Source: an uncultured Pelagibacteraceae bacterium (GTDB lineage Bacteria > Pseudomonadota > Alphaproteobacteria > Pelagibacterales > AG-422-B15). Taken from it: a DNA stretch of 64,000 nt. The stretch is from contig CACHCK010000001.1 of NCBI GenBank assembly GCA_902578305.1, positions 1 to 64,000 on the forward strand. The letters are read 5' to 3'. Positions 11,161 through 20,622 of the stretch are shown piece by piece. The notes under the pieces were generated by a model that saw only the letters and a program-made list of their open reading frames with translations, ran no database searches and was not told where the DNA came from. A program made the translations under genes and the position numbers. The stretch's first letter is position 1. Each line of letters opens with the position of its first letter.

Positions 11161-13569
11161 TTATTGCCTTAAATTTTTACCGGTTTGGTCATAACAAGCA
11201 TTATCAATAATTGAGGCATTATAAAACTCTCCATTTATTTCAACTTGCAAAACTTCTTTGGATTTTAATAAATCATTGTTCAAGTATGCAAAAGCAATAC
11301 TTTTTTGCACATAGTGGCCGAAGCCTCCAGATGTTACATATCCGATACATACTTCATTCTGCATAACAGCTTCATTGCTAGTCACATCTATGTTGTCAGT
11401 TTCAATTACCAAGGAAAATAATCTGTGATTGCTATCATCTTTAACTGCAGCGTCTTTACCAATAAAATCTTTATCCCAATTTATAAATGCAGAAAGGCCA
11501 GTTTCTTTTGGAGTATAGTCAGGTCTAAAATCTAGTGTCCATGCGCCCCAATTTTTTTCTAGTCTCATAGACATCAAAGCTCTTCCGCCAAAAGGTTTAA
11601 TGTTGAATTCTTCTCCTGCATCCTCAATAGCCTCATACAGCTTGATTTGATAGTGTGGAGCTACATATATTTCATATCCCAATTCTCCAGTAAATGACAA
11701 CCGGTTGACTAATGCAGGAACACCAGCAACAAACATTTGTCTAGAATCTCTAAATTTAAATGACTCATTAGAAACATCTTCTCTTACCAATAATTGCAGT
11801 AAATTTCTAGACTTTGGGCCAGAAATAGCAAGGCCGTGATAATCATCAGATCTGTTTTTATAAATGACCTCATATTGATCTAGATGTTGTTCAAACCATC
11901 GTCGATGCATTTCCTGAGCGGCACCAGATCCATAAACCATAAAATGATTTTCACTAATACACGAAACTGTAAGGTCCCCATATAATTTACCTTTTTTAGA
12001 TAGCATTGGACTTAGTGCTATGCGTCCAACTTTAGGTATTCTACCTGCCAAAATATAATCCAAAAATTTTCTTGAGTCTTTTCCCTTAAATTCATGTTTA
12101 GAAAAATTAGCAATCTCTGTTACTCCAACGTTTTCTCTTACATTTTTTACTTCATTTGAAACATAGTTATGGGATCGAGAGCGCTTGATAGTTGGTTCTT
12201 CGTAAGCATCATCAGGATTATCAGCAAACCATAGAACATTTTCGAGTCCAAAGCTGTCACCCATAACTGCTCCCATGTTAACGAAGCGATCATATAAAGC
12301 TGTAGTTTTTTGTTTCCTTCCTTTTGGTAAAGTCTCATTTGGAAATGTCATAATAAATCTTCGTTCATAATTTTCAGATGATTTAATTGTTCCATAATGT
12401 GGAGATGCATAATCACCAAACCGTGCGACATCCATCGCCCAAACATCTATGGAAGGTTCACCATCAATAATCCATTCTGCAATACATTTGCCAACACCTC
12501 CTCCTTGACAGAACCCGGCCATAACACCGACTGCTACCCAATAATTTCTCATACCTGGAACTGGTCCAATGAGAGGATTTCCATCAGGACCAAATGTAAA
12601 AGGGCCGTTAACAATATTTTTAATTCCTGCTTTTTCCAAAGCTGGCATTCTCTCAAAACCAATGACTAATCGATCTTGAATATTTTCTAATTTTGGTTCC
12701 AACAGTTCATGTCCAAAATCTAATGGGGTTCCCTGAACTTTCCAAGGAGTAGACTTATGTTCATATGTGCCAAGCAACATGCCTTGTCCTTCTTGTCTAA
12801 AATAGATATTACCATCAAAATCAGTTCCAACTGGTAGCCTTGTTCCCTTAGGCATCGCTGCTATTTCTGGAATTGTATCAGTGATTAAATAATGATGCTC
12901 CATTGGCTGTACAGGCAAATTTAATCCAGCAAGTTTACTGACCTCTCTCGCCCAAAGTCCTGCAGCATTAATTACAATTTCTGTATGAATATTGCCCTTA
13001 TCAGTAAACACATCCCAGGTTCCATCTTCTCTTTGCTTAGTGTCTTTAACCTCAGTATTTGTGTAATAGTTAGCGCCATGAACTTTTGCAGATTTTGCAA
13101 ATGCATATGTGACACCTGATGGATCTACTTCTCCATCGATCGGATCCCACAAAGCTGAAATATATTTATTGGGATCGATAAGAGGATTTTTTTTTGCAAC
13201 CTCCTCTAATGAGATAAACTCTTGATCAAGACCCATATATCTGGCTTTTGTTCTTTCTCTTTTAAGATAATCAGACCAAACTTCATTAGAGGCTAAATAA
13301 AACCCTCCACTTGGTTTAAAGCCAACTGAATGACCTGAAGTCTCTTCAATTTCCTTGTACAAGTTTATTGTATATGCCATCAGTCTGGATATGTTTGGAT
13401 CTGAAGAAATGACATGAACGTTTCCTGCGGCATGCCATGAGGATCCTGCTGTTAATTCTTTTCGCTCAAGGAGAACGCAGTCCTTCACCCCAAACTTTGC
13501 TAAATGGAAAAGAATAGAGCAACCTACAACTCCCCCGCCAATAACAACAACTTTAGCATGAGTTTGCAT
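11161..13569 (-). CDS. FAD-dependent dimethylglycine (or sarcosine) dehydrogenase with C-terminal GcvT-like domain
   Basis: VVIGGGVVGCSILFHLAKFG Rossmann motif, GSSWHAAG flavinylation-site region, GcvT-like C-terminal half. Confidence 0.88.
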   Translation of the reverse strand: MQTHAKVVVIGGGVVGCSILFHLAKFGVKDCVLLERKELTAGSSWHAAGNVHVISSDPNISRLMAYTINLYKEIEETSGHSVGFKPSGGFYLASNEVWSDYLKRERTKARYMGLDQEFISLEEVAKKNPLIDPNKYISALWDPIDGEVDPSGVTYAFAKSAKVHGANYYTNTEVKDTKQREDGTWDVFTDKGNIHTEIVINAAGLWAREVSKLAGLNLPVQPMEHHYLITDTIPEIAAMPKGTRLPVGTDFDGNIYFRQEGQGMLLGTYEHKSTPWKVQGTPLDFGHELLEPKLENIQDRLVIGFERMPALEKAGIKNIVNGPFTFGPDGNPLIGPVPGMRNYWVAVGVMAGFCQGGGVGKCIAEWIIDGEPSIDVWAMDVARFGDYASPHYGTIKSSENYERRFIMTFPNETLPKGRKQKTTALYDRFVNMGAVMGDSFGLENVLWFADNPDDAYEEPTIKRSRSHNYVSNEVKNVRENVGVTEIANFSKHEFKGKDSRKFLDYILAGRIPKVGRIALSPMLSKKGKLYGDLTVSCISENHFMVYGSGAAQEMHRRWFEQHLDQYEVIYKNRSDDYHGLAISGPKSRNLLQLLVREDVSNESFKFRDSRQMFVAGVPALVNRLSFTGELGYEIYVAPHYQIKLYEAIEDAGEEFNIKPFGGRALMSMRLEKNWGAWTLDFRPDYTPKETGLSAFINWDKDFIGKDAAVKDDSNHRLFSLVIETDNIDVTSNEAVMQNEVCIGYVTSGGFGHYVQKSIAFAYLNNDLLKSKEVLQVEINGEFYNASIIDNACYDQTGKNLRQ

Positions 13570-13571
13570 TC

Positions 13572-14612
13572 TTAAGGTGTGAATTCTTTATTTACCTGCT
13601 TAAGAGTTTCGTCTGTTCCATGGTGAAAATGTTTTCTCATGTCCGGCATATATTTCATCGAAATTGGTTTTTTACCAACTGCAACTGACATTTCTCTCAC
13701 GTGATGTGCTTCGGCGCCACAACAAATTCCAATAAAATTGATATTTTTTTCCATACAGTCTGCAGCAAATTTAGCCATTTCAAAACGATTACAAAAAAGA
13801 TTATCCAAGGCTACAGGAAATGCATTATTTCCAGGAATACAATCACATCCATCATCAGAAATATTTAAAAAACCAGGTTCCTTTTCTGTTGTTCGATAAG
13901 GCACTGGCAATCCAGCAACATGGCAAGATACTTTATCTCTTACTTTTTCTAGAAGTTTCATAGTCATATCTGGCCCTCTATAACAGTTTAAACCAACGAC
14001 ATTTGCACCCAAGTCTTCCATCATTTTACATGCATCTTCAGGTGTATGTCCTTCTCTTGTCTTATCTCCCCTGGGTATCGCAAAATTTGTAACTGCAATC
14101 ATGCCTTCATCTTTGATTGCTTTTAGAGCAATTTTCATTTCCTCAGTCCAATTAATTGTCTCAGCGACAATAAAATCAACTCCCGCTTCCTTTGCCCACG
14201 CCACTTGTTCCTCATACATTTTCTGACATTGAATAAGAGATTGTTTATCATTTGGATCATAAATATTTGTATTTGCTACATCTCCACAAACCATAAGATC
14301 TAAATCATTATATTCATTAGCTGCATCTTTTGCAATTTGAAGAGCATTTTTCTGTAAAGACTCTAATAAATGTTCTTTCCCAATTATTCTTAATTTTTCT
14401 CTATGGCCATAATAAGTGAAAGCTTGGACGACATCAGATCCTGCTCTTATAAATTCTCTATGTAATTGAGTAACAACTTCTGGGTGCTCTAAAACAACTT
14501 CAGGAACAAATCCTCCTGCGGATAAGTAACCTCTTCGTTCCATGGCGAATAAATAACCTTCAGCACAAATGATTGGTCCCTCATTTAATCTCGTTATCAG
14601 ATCTTTTTTCAT
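13572..14612 (-). CDS. betaine-homocysteine S-methyltransferase family protein
   Basis: AGSDVVQAFTYYGHREKL, GLNCYRGP and GICCGAEAHHVR zinc-thiolate motifs; next to DMGDH. Confidence 0.87.
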   Translation of the reverse strand: MKKDLITRLNEGPIICAEGYLFAMERRGYLSAGGFVPEVVLEHPEVVTQLHREFIRAGSDVVQAFTYYGHREKLRIIGKEHLLESLQKNALQIAKDAANEYNDLDLMVCGDVANTNIYDPNDKQSLIQCQKMYEEQVAWAKEAGVDFIVAETINWTEEMKIALKAIKDEGMIAVTNFAIPRGDKTREGHTPEDACKMMEDLGANVVGLNCYRGPDMTMKLLEKVRDKVSCHVAGLPVPYRTTEKEPGFLNISDDGCDCIPGNNAFPVALDNLFCNRFEMAKFAADCMEKNINFIGICCGAEAHHVREMSVAVGKKPISMKYMPDMRKHFHHGTDETLKQVNKEFTP

Positions 14613-14723
14613 GAATGCACTCCTAATTTATTCAAACAATAAATAAAAAATTATACCTAATTTAATATTCTGTCGAATTAAAAAAATGACAAGGCTATTC
14701 TTTTTTGGAATGAATAAGCATTT

Positions 14724-16094
14724 CTAATTTGAAAACAAACGCTCATCAAGCGGATAAGTAGAAATCGTTTCGTAACCATTATTTGTTACGACACCCTGAT
14801 CCTCAAGCTTGACCATGTGGTCCCCATTAACTTCACCCACCAAAGCCTCGACACAAAGAGTCAGTCCTGGTTCCAGAACAGCGTCAAAGGCATTTTTAAC
14901 CAAACGGTCTGGGTAGGCGATCAATGGCCATTCGTCACACATCCCGACACCATGCATAGGTGATGAATACTTGAGCGCCTGATACTTGTCCTGCAACACG
15001 TGCAAAGAATGAGTTAAGTCTTCCATGTGGAGGCCGGGCTTGAGAAGCCTTGTGTTATAGCGAATGTGTTCTACTGCCTCTGCATAACTCTCGCGCATAT
15101 TAGCTGGCGCTAAACTATCTCCAATCCACCAGGTACGACTGAGATCTGCACAAATCCCATAGGGGCCGATCAAATCAGTATCAAAAGCAAGAATTTCGTT
15201 CTCAGATATGATCCTTGGCCCACATTCTTGAAACCATGGGTTGGTGCGTGGCCCTGAAGTAAGCAGTCTTGTCTCAATCCACTCGCCACCTCTTTTAATA
15301 TTTTCTGCATGGAGTACCGCCCAAACATCATCCTCTGTCACACCACCTTTTGGAATTTCTGAGCGTGCAAACTCCTCCATAACTGCCATCGAGCGTTCAC
15401 AAGAATAAATAGAACAGCGCATTGCTCGTAATTCGTGCTCGGTTTTGATAGCTCGTGCACGTTCTGTCACTTCCTCACCGTCACAGTACTCAAGCCCTGC
15501 TCGACGGACCGCATCTAAACCTGCAGGCTGAATTTTGTCTATACCGACTTGTGTACAACCTGGAGCGTGAGTGGCAATTAAGTCTAGTACCTCAGCTGCG
15601 AAAGCGTCAGCTGCTGGCCCAATCCGGTCACCACGGGCGAAGTAAAACATGTCCGCACCTGAGCGGCTCTCCCGAACAAGTGGATTGTATTGGGCGAGGA
15701 ATGGTGCGTTTTTATAATCCCAGAGTACCATATACCCATCAGCACAAAGCAAGCACGCCCGGAACGGATTGTGGGTGTTCCACAACTGCATATTTGTCGT
15801 GTCAGTTGCATAACGAATATTAAGGGGATCAAACATCAATAAGCCCCCATAACCCCTGGCTACAATTGCATCAGTCAAGCGTTTGTGTCTGGCTTTGCGC
15901 ATCTCAGTCAGATCTGGCAATATAAGCCCTGCATCTTGCCATTCAGCATAGGCTAATGCAGTTGGGCCAATTTCGACACGATCGCCATCATTGATTGTTC
16001 CATCGCCCAGATGCACCCCCTGGCTTGGGTCTATCTTATGATTATCGCTGTAGTAATTATTTATATTTGGTAATATTTTACGATTTATCTTCAT
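14724..16094 (-). CDS. dddP: DMSP lyase DddP (M24 metallopeptidase-fold)
   Basis: Recalled DddP motifs: IDPS.G..LGDGT.ND.DR.EIGPT, FDPLNIRYATD.TNMQLWNTHNPFRA, GGEWIETRLL.SGPRTNPWFQECGPRI, FDTDLIG.YGIC.D.SR.WWIGD, HGVG.CDEWPL. Confidence 0.93.
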   Translation of the reverse strand: MKINRKILPNINNYYSDNHKIDPSQGVHLGDGTINDGDRVEIGPTALAYAEWQDAGLILPDLTEMRKARHKRLTDAIVARGYGGLLMFDPLNIRYATDTTNMQLWNTHNPFRACLLCADGYMVLWDYKNAPFLAQYNPLVRESRSGADMFYFARGDRIGPAADAFAAEVLDLIATHAPGCTQVGIDKIQPAGLDAVRRAGLEYCDGEEVTERARAIKTEHELRAMRCSIYSCERSMAVMEEFARSEIPKGGVTEDDVWAVLHAENIKRGGEWIETRLLTSGPRTNPWFQECGPRIISENEILAFDTDLIGPYGICADLSRTWWIGDSLAPANMRESYAEAVEHIRYNTRLLKPGLHMEDLTHSLHVLQDKYQALKYSSPMHGVGMCDEWPLIAYPDRLVKNAFDAVLEPGLTLCVEALVGEVNGDHMVKLEDQGVVTNNGYETISTYPLDERLFSN

Positions 16095-16102
16095 TTTATT
16101 AA

Positions 16103-17245
16103 TTAAGGATTAATTCTATTCAAATAATTTAATCTACCTACGATCTCATCCCTATCAATATAATATCCTTGGAGGTGTCTATTACCTGAATTGGCATCGT
16201 ATTCTTTTCTGCCATGCAAGACTCTTCTGTTATTAAAGCTAAAAATATCTCCAGCTTCTAATCTGAAATTGATTTCAAACATAGGGTCATGTAGCAATGA
16301 AAGAAGTTTACGATATGCTTCATAGAAGCTATCCATAACTTCAGGACTGCAATCCATTATTCCCATATAAGCAACGCTAAACCGTATATCATTAAAATCA
16401 TTGTTGTGATCTAGAGTAAATATGGGTTTATGCATTACTCTAATTGTGTTTGCGGTGTAATCTCTATTTACAAATTTTACAGGTGTATCAAGAAGAATCT
16501 TGAAGAATTCAGTAAAATTTTCTTTCATATAGCTTGCAACTCTAAATCCATCTAACGCAACTGATTCACCACCGGTTGCATCGTTTATTAAACAATGAAG
16601 AAACTGGTAGCCAGGAGCAATTTCATAATATGGTAAGTCGATGTGATTTCTTAGAGCTGCTGCGGTATAGGCTGAATTGTTTGGATTAGGAATGTCGATT
16701 ACTTCAAACGGTGTTTTAAAAAAAGTTTCTCTGTGATGACTTATATTTGATAGAACATCAAAGCCTGACTCTTTTTCAGTGGGTGCATTTTTTACAATTG
16801 AAATGCCCTTATAGTGAAGTTGTTCTAACCATTTTTTAATTCCATCATCTCCACTGATAATTTCTTGATAATCTATTTGAATATCTTCAAAATTTGATTG
16901 CATGCTATTATCCCATAAAAAATAAGGTGAACTATATTTTTTCTTACTTTTCATCGTGTAGCAGTTATGTCGAAGCCATTCGGTATCATAGTAACTTATA
17001 TGGCTTCCTTCACTCCACTCAATCTCCAACTGCCCTTTATCATTTATTGTAAACGCTTTTGGGTGAATATTTTCTGAAACATTTAGCAAGTTAAAGGTTC
17101 TCTCCCTTGCAGTAGGGTGAACTTCTGATGGACAATTATCCCTTAACCACAAAAAATTGAATTTACTCTGCTCACCATCACTCCAATCAATTAGAATCGA
17201 TTTACCATTTTTTTTTAATGATGATATTGATGGATTCTCATTCAT
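16103..17245 (-). CDS. gamma-butyrobetaine dioxygenase-like Fe(II)/2OG oxygenase
   Basis: LWLRDNC N-terminal domain motif; HID...PGYQFLHCLIN...LHGR facial-triad context. Confidence 0.85.
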   Translation of the reverse strand: MNENPSISSLKKNGKSILIDWSDGEQSKFNFLWLRDNCPSEVHPTARERTFNLLNVSENIHPKAFTINDKGQLEIEWSEGSHISYYDTEWLRHNCYTMKSKKKYSSPYFLWDNSMQSNFEDIQIDYQEIISGDDGIKKWLEQLHYKGISIVKNAPTEKESGFDVLSNISHHRETFFKTPFEVIDIPNPNNSAYTAAALRNHIDLPYYEIAPGYQFLHCLINDATGGESVALDGFRVASYMKENFTEFFKILLDTPVKFVNRDYTANTIRVMHKPIFTLDHNNDFNDIRFSVAYMGIMDCSPEVMDSFYEAYRKLLSLLHDPMFEINFRLEAGDIFSFNNRRVLHGRKEYDANSGNRHLQGYYIDRDEIVGRLNYLNRINP

Positions 17246-17248
17246 ATC

Positions 17249-18223
17249 TTATTTAAATGTATTATATTTTCTGTCCCAATTCGGAAACTTACCTTTTTGA
17301 TTCTTATTTAAAGTTTTCATAATTTCAATCAAAAACAAATCTCTTTGTTTTTCTAGTTCTTTAATATTGAATTTTCCTGCTTGTTTTTTTGTTCCTGAAA
17401 CCATTGCTTTTTTAAGTTTGTTGGTTAATTCAGGCGCTTTCAATTTTGTCCAAGGGAGTTTCAGTGCAGGACCAAATTGTTCCAGCATGTGTTTCATGCC
17501 AGTTTCTCCGCCAGCTAAATGGAACGTTAGACAAACCCCCATAAAAGCCCATCTCAATCCAGGACCATAAACAATTGCATCATCAACTTCATCCGTTGAT
17601 GCTACTCCGTCATTTATTATATGTAAGGCTTCACGCCATAACGCTTCTTGTAGTCTGTCTGAAATATATCCTTCTATTTCTTTTTGAACAATAAGTGGTC
17701 GCATTCCAATATGTGCATATAATTTTTTTAATTTTTTAACGCTTGTATGACTAGTTTTCTTGCCAGCCACAATTTCTACCAACGGTAATAAGTATACAGG
17801 ATTGAATGGATGTCCTATTAATACTCTCTCAGGAAACTTACAAGCCGATTGAATTTTAGATGGCAATAAGCCTGACGAACTAGAAGCGATTATAACTCTC
17901 TTATCAACTAAATTATCAATTTGTTTGAGTATATTTTTTTTAATCTTTTCGTTTTCTGGTGCATTCTCTTGAACAAAAGTTGTATCCTTCAATGCACTAG
18001 GTAATTTTGAATAGACCTTAAGATTTCTTAATGAGGCATTTCTATTCAAACCAATTTTCTTTAAGCTTTTAAAAGCAGTTCGAACATTTATTTTTAGCTG
18101 CTCACGTGAAACACTATTAGGGTCATATGCTTTTACAGTATAACCTTTTGCTAGAAATCTTGCAGCCCAGCCTGCGCCAATTACTCCAGTACCCACAATA
18201 GTGATGACTTTATTTTGTTTCAA
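17249..18223 (-). CDS. L-carnitine dehydrogenase-like 3-hydroxyacyl-CoA dehydrogenase family protein
   Basis: [26 protein letters not shown] motif, [17 protein letters not shown]; flanked by GBBH and BKACE. Confidence 0.85.
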   Translation of the reverse strand: MKQNKVITIVGTGVIGAGWAARFLAKGYTVKAYDPNSVSREQLKINVRTAFKSLKKIGLNRNASLRNLKVYSKLPSALKDTTFVQENAPENEKIKKNILKQIDNLVDKRVIIASSSSGLLPSKIQSACKFPERVLIGHPFNPVYLLPLVEIVAGKKTSHTSVKKLKKLYAHIGMRPLIVQKEIEGYISDRLQEALWREALHIINDGVASTDEVDDAIVYGPGLRWAFMGVCLTFHLAGGETGMKHMLEQFGPALKLPWTKLKAPELTNKLKKAMVSGTKKQAGKFNIKELEKQRDLFLIEIMKTLNKNQKGKFPNWDRKYNTFK

Positions 18224-19104
18224 ACTTTAAGCCCAAGTTTTTTTCTAGCTTCATCTGGCCCCATAACATTAGCACCAAGATTACTAATTATTGTCGTCGC
18301 TTTTTCAACAAGTTGACCGTTTGAAGCGTATACACCTTTTTCAAGATATAAGTTGTCTTCAAGACCAACTCTAACATTGCCTCCCAAGAGAACCGCTTGA
18401 GCAACCATCGGCATTTGATGAACCCCAATTCCAAAAGCTGCCCAGTTACTGCCCGATGGTAGCATGTCTACCATGTTTTTCATTGAACCGGTATTAGCCG
18501 GTGCCCCATAGGGAATGCCAAGACAAATTTGAAATAGAGGAGGGCTGTCAAGCAACCCCTCATCGTACATTTGATTTGCAAACCACATATGCCCTGTATC
18601 AAAAACTTCTAACTCCGGTTTTACGCCTAATTCTTGTATTCTTTTTGCACCAATTCTTAATTGTTCAGGAGTACTAACATAAATCATGTTGCCATCACCA
18701 AAATTAAGAGTTCCACAATCAAGGGAACATATATCTGGTAATATTTCTTCAACGTGACTTAGTCTTTCAATCGCATTAACAAAATCAGTATTAGGTCCGA
18801 ACTTTAACAGATCATCCTCAGGTCCAATTTCTATATCACCGCCCATACCACTGGTAAGATTTATTATGACATTTGTGCCACTATCTTTTATGCGGCTCAC
18901 AACCTCTTTATAAAGCTCATCGTCTCTTGATCCCTTTCCTGTATTTAAATCTCTGACATGGATATGCGCTATAGCAGCTCCAGCTGACGCTGCTTCAATT
19001 GCTGCATTAGCAATTTGCTCTGGCGTCACCGGTATGTTTGGATGTTTGTTGACTGTATCTCCTGATCCAGTAACAGCACATGAAATAATGACGTCTCTGT
19101 TCAT
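18220..19104 (-). CDS. beta-keto acid cleavage enzyme (BKACE/DUF849), likely 3-dehydrocarnitine cleavage
   Basis: [46 protein letters not shown] typical BKACE N-terminus; carnitine gene context. Confidence 0.88.
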   Translation of the reverse strand: MNRDVIISCAVTGSGDTVNKHPNIPVTPEQIANAAIEAASAGAAIAHIHVRDLNTGKGSRDDELYKEVVSRIKDSGTNVIINLTSGMGGDIEIGPEDDLLKFGPNTDFVNAIERLSHVEEILPDICSLDCGTLNFGDGNMIYVSTPEQLRIGAKRIQELGVKPELEVFDTGHMWFANQMYDEGLLDSPPLFQICLGIPYGAPANTGSMKNMVDMLPSGSNWAAFGIGVHQMPMVAQAVLLGGNVRVGLEDNLYLEKGVYASNGQLVEKATTIISNLGANVMGPDEARKKLGLKV

Positions 19105-19143
19105 ATTTCCTTTACTAGTGAAAAAAAATTAATTTACAATTAC

Positions 19144-19157
19144 CATACTATAGTATG
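19144..19157. promoter_or_regulatory. perfect 14-bp palindrome in divergent promoter region (candidate operator)
   Basis: CATACTATAGTATG equals its reverse complement; lies between BKACE(-) and ALDH(+) start codons. Confidence 0.5.
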
Positions 19158-19172
19158 TAATTATCATCTGAA

Positions 19173-20597
19173 ATGCAAAATCTACAAAAATTTTATATTG
19201 ATGGTCAATGGGTAGCGCCACAATCTAGTAAAAAAATGCCTGTCGTAAATCCAGCTACAGAGGAAGTTATCGGTGAAGTCATATTAGGTAATGAAGAAGA
19301 TGTAAATATCTCAGTAAAGGCCGCTAAAAATGCATTTATGAGTTTTTCAAAAACTTCTAAAGAAGAGAGAATGAATATTTTGAAAAATATACGAAAAATT
19401 TCAGAAGAAAGATTTGATGACTTAGCTGATGCTATGACAATGGAGATGGGTGCACCAAGAAAAATGTCACGTGAAGCCCAAGCTGATGCAGCTATAGGTC
19501 ATTTGGATGGTTTTATTAGTGCATTAGAAAAACATGAAGAAAAAATTGAGTTATCTAATACAGATATTTTATTAAAAGAACCAATTGGAGTATGTGGTCT
19601 AATCACTCCATGGAATTGGCCAATAAATCAAATCACATTAAAAGTTTTGCCAGTCATTGCAACTGGCTGTACTTGTATTTTAAAACCATCAGAACATACG
19701 CCATTATCAGCAATGGTTTATGCCGAAATACTTGATAAAGCCGGTGTCCCTGCAGGTGTTTTCAATTTAGTTCATGGTGATGGCGAGGGTGTGGGCATAG
19801 CCATGTCAAGACATCCAGATATTGAGATGATGTCGTTTACCGGCTCTAAAAGAGGCGGTAAGTCGGTTACAATAGAGTCTGCTGAAACTGTCAAAAAAGT
19901 TACACTTGAGCTTGGAGGTAAGTCACCTAATTTAGTTTTTGCAGATTGTGATCTTGAGGAAAAAGTAACCGCATCTGTAAATGAATGTATGTTTAACACC
20001 GGACAATCATGTGACGCTCCTACCAGATTACTGGTTGAAAAAAAATGCTACGATGAAGTCGTTACAATTGCAAAAAAGGCGGCTGAAGAAATAAAAGTTG
20101 GAGATCCACAAGAGGATGGAGATCATCTAGGACCTTTATTTGATAAAATCCAATTTGATAGAGTTCAAAACATGATTCAGGTAGGAATAGATGAAGGCGC
20201 CGAGCTGCTTGTTGGTGGACTGGGTAAACCTGAGGGGTTAGAAAAAGGTTGGTTTACTAAACCAACTATATTCATAAATGTTAATAACAGCATGCGAGTG
20301 GCTCAAGAAGAGATTTTTGGCCCCGTACTCGTAATAATTCCATTTGAAGATGAAAAAGAAGCTATTGAAATAGCTAATGACACACCTTACGGACTTGCCG
20401 CATATTTACAAACAGGCGACACTGAAAGGGCAGAAAGAGTTTCAAGACAACTTAGAGCTGGCGGTGTACATGTAAACGGAGGCGGTTATAACTACGGCTC
20501 TCCTTTTGGCGGTTATAAAGAGTCTGGAAACGGCCGCGAAGGCGGTGATATGGGGCTTGAAGATTATCTTGAAACAAAAGCATTACATATTGCTTAA
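19173..20597 (+). CDS. NAD-dependent aldehyde dehydrogenase (candidate trimethylaminobutyraldehyde/betaine aldehyde dehydrogenase)
   Basis: TPWNWPINQ, SFTGSKRGGK, LELGGKSPNLVF, FNTGQSCDAPTR motifs. Confidence 0.88.
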   Translation: MQNLQKFYIDGQWVAPQSSKKMPVVNPATEEVIGEVILGNEEDVNISVKAAKNAFMSFSKTSKEERMNILKNIRKISEERFDDLADAMTMEMGAPRKMSREAQADAAIGHLDGFISALEKHEEKIELSNTDILLKEPIGVCGLITPWNWPINQITLKVLPVIATGCTCILKPSEHTPLSAMVYAEILDKAGVPAGVFNLVHGDGEGVGIAMSRHPDIEMMSFTGSKRGGKSVTIESAETVKKVTLELGGKSPNLVFADCDLEEKVTASVNECMFNTGQSCDAPTRLLVEKKCYDEVVTIAKKAAEEIKVGDPQEDGDHLGPLFDKIQFDRVQNMIQVGIDEGAELLVGGLGKPEGLEKGWFTKPTIFINVNNSMRVAQEEIFGPVLVIIPFEDEKEAIEIANDTPYGLAAYLQTGDTERAERVSRQLRAGGVHVNGGGYNYGSPFGGYKESGNGREGGDMGLEDYLETKALHIA

Positions 20598-20622
20598 AAT
20601 TTAATTCAAAGCAGTAAAATTT

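Noticed and set aside
12397-12669. 90-aa plus ORF inside the DMGDH gene
   Set aside because: Antisense to conserved coding sequence; no start-site or domain support
15455-15832. Two sizeable overlapping ORFs within dddP (15455-15823 plus, 15584-15832 minus)
   Set aside because: Overlap a clearly conserved gene; explained by its higher GC lowering stop-codon frequency
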